A DNA stretch of 64,000 bases from contig JAUIMM010000121.1 of assembly GCA_031769625.1 (NCBI GenBank), positions 11,241,501 through 11,305,500 of the forward strand, read 5' to 3'. The notes below the pieces were generated by a model, which made no database searches, had not been told where the DNA came from, and was given only the letters and a program-made list of their open reading frames with translations. Position numbers and translations under genes: made by a program. Origin of the DNA: Taudactylus pleione (Eukaryota; Chordata; Amphibia; Anura; Myobatrachidae). Position 1 is the stretch's first letter; every line of letters starts with the position of its first letter. Below, in pieces: positions 56,001 through 64,000 of the stretch.

Positions 56001-56111
56001 AGATATCTTCAGCTTCGTCATGCTATAGATGCACAATTTGTGGATGCCCCCCCAGTGATCCGAGATTCCCCTGTAAAAATTTTATTACAAGGTGCTGGAC
56101 CAAGGCACTTA
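53073..56111 (+). pseudogene. LINE ORF2: APE endonuclease and reverse transcriptase, inactivated
   Basis: Residues 1-240 form an APE-type endonuclease: N12 (LTWNVRGLN), E41 (LMETHL), D143 (VGDFNN), D206 (SRID) and H231 (ISDHSP) are all present. The reverse transcriptase follows with FPNGKAPGLDGIP, SYRPISLL, QTGFM, RGAQQGCPLSP and the catalytic LYADDILLF. In motif A the usual Asp of DAEKAFD reads Gly (LGAAKAFD). In-frame stops are at 54033 (TAA), 54813 (TGA), 55218 (TGA), near 55278 (TAG) and 55800 (TAG), each one base from a sense codon. No frameshift is seen across 3 kb. The gene is cut at 56111 by the Harbinger element. The family role is target-primed reverse transcription. Confidence 0.9.
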
Positions 56112-56773
56112 GGACCTCATTCAGAGTCGGTCGTTGCGGCCGCACGGTCGTACGGCCAACGAGCGCAAATTCCGATCGTACGGCAGGTCGATCGTAAACA
56201 AAGTGACACCCATTCGTTAGCACTGCACCTCCTCTAGCTACCGACTGATCTGATCGAACGAACGAAACAATCGTAGTCAGGCGCTGTCAGTCGTTGTATG
56301 CTAATTATGTTCTGATGCTTGCGGCTGTATGTGTTGTTTTGATGGTCACATGTCATGTTTGCATGGACTATCGATCAGCTTGTTATGAGCTTGTTGTCAA
56401 TTATCTAATTAAGAGTGTTTAACTCTTGCTGATCTTTAAAACGAGTTTTTTATCATGTGTCAATAAACTTTATTGTTCATTTTGTGGGTGTTTTCTCCGT
56501 TCTCTTTTTTTTAACACAATTTAAAAAACAAAGTAAGATTTATTATCTGTGAATGTACTGTTGATAAGTGTGTTATCTTTAAAAATACATGTGCATTTTG
56601 TGTTAGGATCATTTACACTCATATATTTGCAATTGCACACTGCGTGTTGTAGCCAATCAGATGTGACCTTATTTTTCGGGCCACATGATTAAAGGATTGG
56701 CCAATAGTGGTTTTTTTTGGAAACTGTGTAAATATTTTAGCCAATCATCTTTTTTGTACCCCATGTATATTTC

Positions 56774-58404
56774 ATGTTTTCTGAAAAATCGGCCATTGCC
56801 ATCATAAGAGCCGCGGCCTTTACCAGGAGAGAATTGCTGGTCCTGGTGAATATCCTGGACAGGCGGATTACGTCCGCAGAGCCGCCCATTTCCAACCGCA
56901 TAAAGCGGGCGGCCTATGCGGAGGTGAGGCGAGCCCTGAGATGTGCGGGATACAGGCGCAATATTGCGCAATTAGAGAGGTGCTGGTCTGATCTGCGACA
57001 CCGGTCGCCTGCACTCCTGATGAATTTGTGGGAGCAACTACGCAGACGTAAGTATGCATTTGTTTAAAAGTAATAATTAGTGGACTGTTAAAAATCTATG
57101 TTCCTTTGCCAATTATTTCAGTCAATATTAAAAAACCCTACTGTATGTTGTCCCTATTGTCCTGAATGTGTAAAGTGTACTTGTATTGTGTAGCCAAAAT
57201 TCAAAACTAATATATTTTTATTTTTTATGTTTACATTTTAGAAGCACAGCGGAGACAGAGAAGGGCACGCAGAATGCAAAGAAATGCAGGTGCCAACCTG
57301 CAGCCCTCACCCTCCCATTCACCATCTCCTCAACCCAGCCCTCCCTCCCCATCACCATACTCCCCCAGTAACCCTCCCTCCCTCTTCCAATACTCCCCGA
57401 GTATTCCTCCCTCCCCTGCCCACTCATCTCAAATTTCACAAATATCCCCTCCCTTGGATATATCCTGCTCCATTTCCCCTCCCACCATTCCCCCAACTCC
57501 AGATTATTCCCCATCTCCTGCAGCATCTCCGGCACCATCGACATCTGGGGTTGTGCCACACCAGTCTGAGGGTATGTGTTTAGTTTTGGGTTTTTTTTGC
57601 TGTTGTTGTTATCCATGTATTTGTAAACATTTTTGGCCGTTGGTATTTTTTTTGTAATTTCAGTATCGGTGTCAAAATCATTGAGCAGTAATGCTGTTTT
57701 TCAAAATTGCAACCTTATGTTTTGTGCATGGGCCTTTTTTTGGGGGGGGAACCACAAAAATGTAGGTGTTTTGGGCTTTTAAAAATGTTTTGTATTTTTT
57801 TGAAAAAATTATTACATTAGGATTAGTATTTTCGAATGTTAAAAAACATGTCACACAACTTGGCAAGGTGCTAGGAACCAGACTACCCTTGTTAATGTTG
57901 TGGACACTGTGTTTAAAATGTACTAAGATGTAACTTCATTAGAAAAGTGATGTTTGCCATAGCAAACAAACACATTGTATTTTAGGATTCTCCAGAACAT
58001 TCTAGAAGTGAATATGTGCATTGTGTTTTAAGGATATGGCCATCATGACTTAAGAATACACCTCCCATTATTTTTAACATCATCATAGGGGTTTTTGGCT
58101 TATGCCACATAGTTAGGGTTTTCAATTATTTTTACACCATAAAAGTATAAACCTATTAATAATGTTGTGTGTCATAAACTTTCAAACACACCCTAACATC
58201 ATTGTGTTTACCCACTTTTTTGTACATTGAATAATATGTAATGTTCAAATGTTTGTAATTTTTATTAAGTTTTTAAACCAAAAAAATGTGTTTCTTTCCA
58301 CAGATCTAACCCACATCCTGAGGCAAATAAGGGAGGAGCTGCGAAGCACAAGTGGCAATTTAATGCAGGCTTACTGCTGCCTCCAAAGAATTGTGGGGAG
58401 TTAG
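56774..58404 (+). CDS. Harbinger Myb/SANT-like DNA-binding protein (Myb A), 3 exons
   Basis: Inferred exons are 56774-57047, 57242-57571 and 58304-58404, each bounded by GT and AG, and the phases agree to give 234 codons. Exon 1 holds the Myb/SANT-like domain: FTRRELLVLVNIL, IKRAAYAEVRRAL, then QLERCWSDLRHRSP. Exon 2 starts with a basic stretch (QRRQRRARRMQR) and continues with a long Ser/Pro-rich linker. Exon 3 has a short helical tail (LTHILRQIREEL). In the family this partner binds the transposon ends and the transposase and helps nuclear entry. It is convergent with the transposase gene, whose 3' end is about 750 bases away. The start ATG is the first in frame; splicing is predicted by eye. 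Confidence 0.8.
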
Positions 58405-59154
58405 GAGGATTTTTAGTTTTTTTTTGTATCATATTTGTTCATTTTTCTAAATAATATCTTGCATTAAAGTTTTTGTGTTCAAACATTTGTCCTCTTTTTT
58501 TAAAGAAATTAAAGGGTGTAATTCTGCATTTCAATTACTTTGTGAACAAAGCTAGGTGCCTTTCCATAGTGTAATAAATGCAAAAATGTATTAGTAAACC
58601 TTAAGAACATTTGCAGTAATGTAGTATTTTTTTTTTTAGGGGTTAGTATACATTATCCACCTCAAAGTGGCTTTCATAAAAAAAAAAACATTTGTATTTA
58701 ATTTTAAAAATTTATTAAATAACAAACATGTTTCCAACAGGCTTTTACTCGTAAAAAGAATTTCTGAACAGAAACACACATAACAAATGTCCTCAGGGTT
58801 TTGCCAAAAAAAACATCTGGCTTAGTCAGACATAAACATCCATAGTAAAAAACAAACATATTTTTGATTGGAAAACATACAAATTAATAAAACAAAAGGC
58901 AAATTAACTAAACATGTTGGGGTATATCGTGCTAAATTTGTTAGTTGTCCACAAACATACAGGGTATTGCCAATGGGTTCCATTAGTTTTGCAGTTTTGG
59001 GAAGTGTTGTGATTTTGTTGGTAGGAAAGGAAAAAAAAAATTAAGTACACATTAACATACATTTGCACTAAGTGTTAAAAAAAACAAACAGGTAAATATT
59101 CTTACCTAAAAAAATGTGAAACAACATAATCGCGTTTGGCCCCCCCCGACAGCA

Positions 59155-60256
59155 TCACAACACCTTCCTCCGGGGGGCCATCCTCGGCAAGGCATCCTCT
59201 GGCTGCATGGGTACTCGACTCCTTATTGCAATGTTGTGTAAAATCCCACACAGGACCACAATGCGAGAAACCATATCCGGCGAGTACATGAGAGCACCAC
59301 CAGAGTGATGGAGACACCGGAACCGGCCCTTTAAAAGGCCGATACAGCGCTCCACCACCTTCCTGGTGGCAGTAAACGTGGCATTATATTGAGTTTGTGG
59401 CCCTGGTGTGGGAGTCAAATAAGGAGTCAGCAGCCAGGGCGTGCAAGGATATCCACTGTCACCTGATGGAAACGGGACACCAAAAAATACATAAATTGAC
59501 CATGAAAACATGTTTACACTATTACTATAGCTACCTACTGGATTTTTACTTACCAAGAAGCCACGCGTCACCAGCTTGCAGTGTGCTTAATTTTTGCCAA
59601 ATCCCTGAATGCTGGATCACATATGCATCATGGCTGCAGCCTGGGAATTTGGCATTCAGGGAGAGTATCTGGAGGGAGGCATCACATAGCACCATTACAT
59701 TTAGGGAATGGAAATGTTTGCGGTTCCTATATATTTGTTCCCTGCATGCAGGGGGCTGCAGTGCTATGTGAGTGCCATCCACTACCCCTCTGACGTGTGG
59801 AAAGCCTGCAATTTCAAAAAACTTCTGCTTTACCACATCCAGGGCTTCCGTATCTAAAGGCATACTAATAAAATGTGCTATATGAATGAAGAATGCAACG
59901 AGCACATGCCTCAGGATCCGTGAAAATGAGGGCTGGGAGAGGCCACCCACCAGCCCCACAGTGGTTTGGAAGGACCCTGAGGCGCAGAAATGAAACACCG
60001 CCAACAACTGTGTAAGTGGTGAGATTGCTGTTGGAATGTGAATCTGACTTTCTAGATCATTCTTTATTATTGAAAGAGTGTCTAGGATAATATTTGGAGG
60101 CAGGCGATAAGTGGTTACAACCACATCATTAGGCATTCCAAAAAGGGTGACACGTGTTCTATATATCTTTCCCCTTGCACGCCTCCTATGCCTACACCCA
60201 GGAGGAGGCTGAGGAAGGTTGGTGGGGGGCAACATGGCCACTATTAGCTGTCCCAC
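59155..60256 (-). CDS. Harbinger DDE transposase (HARBI1-like), 2 exons, intact
   Basis: Exon 1 runs 60256 to 59554 and ends before GTAAGT; exon 2 runs 59462 to 59155 after a CAG acceptor. The 91-base intron splits a Gly codon, and splicing restores the family motif LLGDSGYP. The 336-residue product fits HARBI1 (about 350). The catalytic triad is D160 (VVDGTHI), D210 (CSHDAY) and E272 (VVERCIGLLKGRF). The N-terminal region has IYRTRVTLFGMP and HFCASGSFQTTVG. The next Met (residue 8) could be the start as well. The enzyme would cut at the CCTCATTCAGAG ends, with 3-bp duplications. No stop or frameshift is seen. Activity needs the right end of the element, not in view. Confidence 0.9.
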
Positions 60257-60929
60257 ATCGCTCTCTAAAGTTAATTTTTTTTTAAAATTGGTTCTAGAGA
60301 ATGTTTTTTGATTATTTGTTCAAAAATACTTAGCTTTATAATAATGGTGCATATTCTTACAGGGTCGGGCAGTGCCATCTTCGGAAATCCCTACAGGTAT
60401 TTGTTGTACGGTTGATTTTTTAAGGGAAGAAAAAAACTTCATTTTAATTTTTTATTCAAAACCACTATTACTACTATTATTGTTAAAACAAACCTTAACT
60501 TTTAAATTGGTCAATATTATTTGTTGTTAAATTTTGGAATTTACATTTCCCAAATACAAAAAAAAGCATTATTAAATGTTAAAAAAACGACACAAAAAAA
60601 CATCAACTAAAAAAACAAAATTGTAGGTCTGTATAAATAGACATTTACCTGATTCAAGTACAAAATGGACTGTTAAACACCTTCAAAAAATATAAAAAAT
60701 AAATTTTAATTGGTATAAAATAATGTAATTTTTTTAGGTTTATAGAACAAAATTACAATAAACAAAAAAATGCAGTAGGCTGGCACACTTACTTGAGTCT
60801 TCTAATAACGTTGGTTTTTTAAGGCTACAAAAGCATGGCCACCCAAACACAACAAGTAACCGGGTCAAACACAACAAGTAACGGGGTTTTGTAAATGTCT
60901 GCACCAAACAAATTTGTAAACCAAAAACC
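60257..60929. other. AT-rich upstream region of the transposase
   Basis: No gene. Contains poly-A/T runs and a doubled AAACACAACAAGTAAC at about 60845-60885 just before the satellite. Confidence 0.5.
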
Positions 60930-63900
60930 ACCACCCAAAAAAAACTAAAAAAAAAAACCCCACCGAAAAAAAATACAGAAAAACACCCACCAAAAAAAAG
61001 GTACAAAAAAAACCACCACAAAAAAAAAAAAAAACACCCACCGAAAAAAACCTAAAAAAAAACCACCCACCAAAAAAAAGGTACAAAAGAACCCACCACC
61101 AAAAAAAAAGCAAAAAAAACCCACCCACCAAAAAAAAAAACTAAAAAAAACACCCATCAAAAAAAAGTACAAAAAAACCCACCACCAAAAAAAAAGCAAA
61201 AAAAAAACACCCACCAAAAAAAAACTAAAAAAAAACACCCACCAAAAAAAAGGTCCAAAAAAAACCACCACCAAAAAAAAAGCAAAAAAAAAAACACCCA
61301 CCAAAAAAAAACCTAAAAAAAAACCACCCACCAAGAAAAAAGGTACAAAATAAAACCACCACCAAAGGAAAAAACACCCACCAAAAAAAACCTAAAAAAA
61401 ACACCCACCAAAAAAAAGGTCCAAAAAAACCACCACCAAAAAAAAAGCAAAAAGATAACACCCTCCAAAAAAAACCTAAAAAAAAACACCCACCAAAAAA
61501 AAGGTACAAAAAAAAACCACCACCAAAATAAAAGCAAAAAAAACACCCACCAAAAAAAACCTAAAACAAAACCATCCATAAAAAAAAACCTAAAAAAAAA
61601 CACCCACCAAAAAAAAGGTACACAAAAACCCACCACCAAAAAAAAGCAAAACAACCCCACCCACCAAAAAAAAACCTAAAAAAAAACACCCACCAAAAAA
61701 AGGTACAAAATAAAACCACCACCAAAAAAAAACCACCCACCAAAAAAAACCTAAAAAAAAACACCCACCAAAAAAAGGTCCAAAAAAAACCACTACCAAA
61801 AAAAAGCAAAATAAAAGCACCCACCAAAAAAAACCTAAAAAAAAACACCCACCAAAAAAAAGGTACAAAAAAAACCCACCACCAAAATAAAAGCAAAAAA
61901 AAACACCCACCAAATAAAACCTAAAAAAACACCCACCAAAAAAAATACAAAAAAACACCCACCAAAAAAAAAGGTACAAAATAAACCCACCACCAAAAAA
62001 AAGCAAAAAAAAAAAACACCCATCAAGAAAAACCTAAAAAAAAACCACCCACCAAAAAAAAGGTACAAAAAAAACCACCAAAAAAAAATAAAAAAAAACA
62101 GCCACCGAAAAAAACCTAAAAAAAAACCACCCTCCAAAAAAAACCAACTAAAAAACCCACCACCAAAAAAAAAGTAAAAAAAAACCACCCACCAAAAAAG
62201 AACCTAAAAAAAACAACCACCAAAAAAAGGCAAAAAAAAACACCCACCAAAAAAATCCTAAAAAAACCCCACCCACCAAAAAAAAGGTACAAAATTAAAC
62301 CACCACCAAAAAAAAACACCCACCAAAAAAAAAACTAAAAAAAACACCCACCAACAAAAAGGTCCAAAAAAAACCACCACCAAAAAAAAAAAAAAAAAAA
62401 ACACCCACCAAAAAAACCTAAAAAAAACCCACCAACCAAAAAAAAGGTACAAAATAAAACCACCACCAAAAAAAAAACACCCACCAAAAAAAAGGTCCAA
62501 AAAAACCACCACCAAAAAAAAGCAAAAAAAAACACCCACCAAAAAAAAACCTAAAAAAAACACCCACCAAAAAAAAAGGTACAAAAAAAACACCACCAAA
62601 AGAAAAGCAAAAAAAAAACACCCACCCAAAAAAACCCTAAAAAAACCCCACCCACAAAAAAAAAGGTACAAAATAAAACCACCACCAAAAAAAAACACCC
62701 ACCAAAAAAAAACCTAAAAAAAACACCCACCAACAAAAAGGTCCAAAAAAAACCACCACCAAAAAAAAACAAAATAAAAAACACCCACCAAAAAAAACCT
62801 AAAAAAAACCCCACCAACCAAAAAAATGGTACCAAAAAAAAGGTAAAACCACCACCAAAAAAAAACACCCACCAAACAAAACACCCACGAAAAAAAAGGT
62901 CCAAAAAAACCACCACCAAATAAAAGCAAAAAAAACCACCCACCAAAAAAAAAGGTACAAAAAAACACCACCAAAATAAAAGGTACAAAAAAAACCACCA
63001 CCAAAATAAAAGCAAAAAAAACACCCACCAAAAAAAAAGGTACAAAAAAAAAACACAACCAAAAAAAAACACCTACCAAAATAAAACTAAAAAAAAACAC
63101 CCACCAAAATTGGTCCAAAAAACCACCACCAAAAAAAGCAAAAAACAAAACACCCACAAAAAAAAACCTTAAAAAAAACCACCCACCAAAAAAAGGTACA
63201 AAAAAACCACCACTAAAAAAAAACACCCACCAAAAAAAAGGTCCAAAATAAAACCACCACCAAAAAAAACCACCCACCAAAAAAAACCTAAAAAAAAACA
63301 CCCACCAAAAAAAAGGAGCAAAAAAAACCACCACCAAAAAAAAGCAAAAAAAAAAACACCCACCAAAAAAAAACCTAAAGAAAAACCACCCACCAAGAAA
63401 AAAGGTACAAAATAAAACCACCACCAAAGGAAAAAACACCCACCAAAAAAAACCTAAAAAAATACCCACCAAAAAAAAGGTCCAAAAAAACCACCACCAA
63501 AAAAAAAGCAAAAAGATAACACCCTCCAAAAAAAACCTAAAAAAAAACACCCACCAAAAAAAGGTACAAAAAAAAAACACCACCAAAATAAAAGCAAAAA
63601 AAAAACACCCACCAAAAAAAACCTAAAACAAAACCATCCATAAAAAAAAACCTAAAAAAAAACACCCACCAAAAAAAAGGTACACAAAAACCTGCCACCA
63701 AAAAAAAGCAAAAAAACCCCACCCACCAAAAAAAACCTAAAAAAAAAACACCCACCAAAAAAAAGGTACAAAATAAAACCACCACCAAAAAAAAAACACC
63801 CACCAAAAAAAAGGTACAAAAAAAACTACCAAAAAAAAATAAAAAAAAACAGCCACCGAAAAAAACCTAAAAAAAAACCACCCTCCAAAAAAAACCAACT

Positions 63901-64000
63901 AAAAAACCCACTACCAAAAAAAAAGTAAAAAAAAACCACCCACCAAAAAAGAACCTAAAAAAAACAACCACCAAAAAAAGGCAAAAAAAAACACCCACCA
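60930..64000. repeat. A/C-only satellite with higher-order structure
   Basis: Over 3 kb built from ACACCCACCAAAAAAAA, GGTACAAAA or GGTCCAAAA, CCACCACCAAAAAAAA, GCAAAA and CCTAAAA blocks. The plus strand is almost wholly A and C. Segments recur at long range, for example CCACCAAGAAAAAAGGTAC at about 61328 and 63391. It runs off the window. Minus-strand frames of Phe/Gly/Val/Trp are repeat translations. Confidence 0.93.

Larger units (their letters stand above)
50932..56111 (+). mobile_element. L1/Tx1-type LINE, interrupted by a Harbinger element
   Basis: The element seems to begin near CTGGGGCGTGGCC and has a 5' leader, ORF1 (51466-52365), a 700-base gap and ORF2 from 53073. ORF2 stays in one frame but has five in-frame stops. 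At 56112 a Harbinger end cuts it before the C-terminal part, and the rest of ORF2 and the 3' end are not in the window. Start coordinate is approximate. Confidence 0.85.
56112..64000. mobile_element. PIF/Harbinger transposon with intact genes (Harbinger-2), right end outside window
   Basis: It starts GGACCTCATTCAGAG, matching the inverted right end of Harbinger-1 (GGCCCTCATTCAGAG), preceded by TTA as likely target duplication. It carries a three-exon Myb/SANT gene on the plus strand and a two-exon DDE transposase on the minus strand, both without lesions, in the layout of Harbinger-1. The A/C satellite from about 60930 lies where the second Myb gene would be expected by comparison. The right end is not seen, so completeness cannot be judged. 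Confidence 0.85.

Noticed and set aside
59155..60256. Host HARBI1 gene
   Set aside because: It lies next to a Harbinger TIR inserted in a LINE, beside its Myb partner; location and repeats argue for the transposon.
60740..63806. Long minus-strand frames rich in Phe, Gly, Val and Trp resembling membrane proteins
   Set aside because: Direct translation of the A/C satellite; open only because the strand lacks stop-forming bases.
1..64000. tRNA, rRNA or other structural RNA genes
   Set aside because: Looked for tRNA cloverleaf boxes and conserved rRNA stretches by eye and saw none that I could support.

Overview
The window looks like repeat-dense, non-genic DNA from a large vertebrate genome, most likely an anuran amphibian. 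I see no host exon. The evidence is the mixture: BED-type hAT, PIF/Harbinger, Gmr1-like Gypsy, decayed Ty1/copia, L1/Tx1-type LINE, palindromic MITEs and Penelope/hammerhead-like motifs. The clade call is an inference; the species cannot be read from the sequence.

Layout, left to right. 1-2300 is mostly degenerate minisatellite with a palindromic MITE; a second MITE follows. 3006-8010 is a complete but inactive PIF/Harbinger element (TIRs, 3-bp TSD) carrying two different Myb/SANT genes and a stump of the transposase. 8657-8873 is a perfect 88-bp inverted repeat. 9.8-13.3 kb is minisatellite plus MITEs. 13342-18942 is a full Gypsy element on the minus strand with the unusual order gag-PR-IN-RT-RH and a SCAN-like gag (Gmr1 type); it sits inside a decayed copia element that is also broken by a solo LTR (19856-20988).

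21382-27773 is a full-length hAT transposon with an uninterrupted 1037-codon transposase gene and a 13-unit, ~160-bp tandem array between the putative promoter and the start codon. 29348-35739 is a second, dead copy of the same length with 14 units. Between them is a small hAT MITE. 35.7-42 kb holds microsatellites, CCTAA-rich repeats and nested MITEs.

42089-50450 is a Harbinger-like repeat split by two hAT insertions, one of them a 7.2-kb composite (43087-50330, 8-bp TSD) that itself contains satellites, another hAT (46685-48205, perfect TSD) with seven consecutive hairpins, and a ~500-bp palindrome with hammerhead-like motifs. 50930-56111 is an L1/Tx1-type LINE with an open ORF1 and an ORF2 damaged only by point changes, cut by a second Harbinger element (from 56112). 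That element has an apparently intact Myb/SANT gene (3 exons) and an intact DDE transposase (2 exons, opposite strand), then runs into a 3-kb A/C-only satellite that reaches the window edge.

The genes act as self-contained transposition modules: Harbinger DDE transposase plus Myb partner(s), hAT transposase with BED finger, and retroelement polyproteins. The strongest candidates for something new are the Harbinger family that appears to carry two separate Myb/SANT genes, and the hAT family whose 5' leader is a variable-number array with a CACGTG E-box in nearly every unit.
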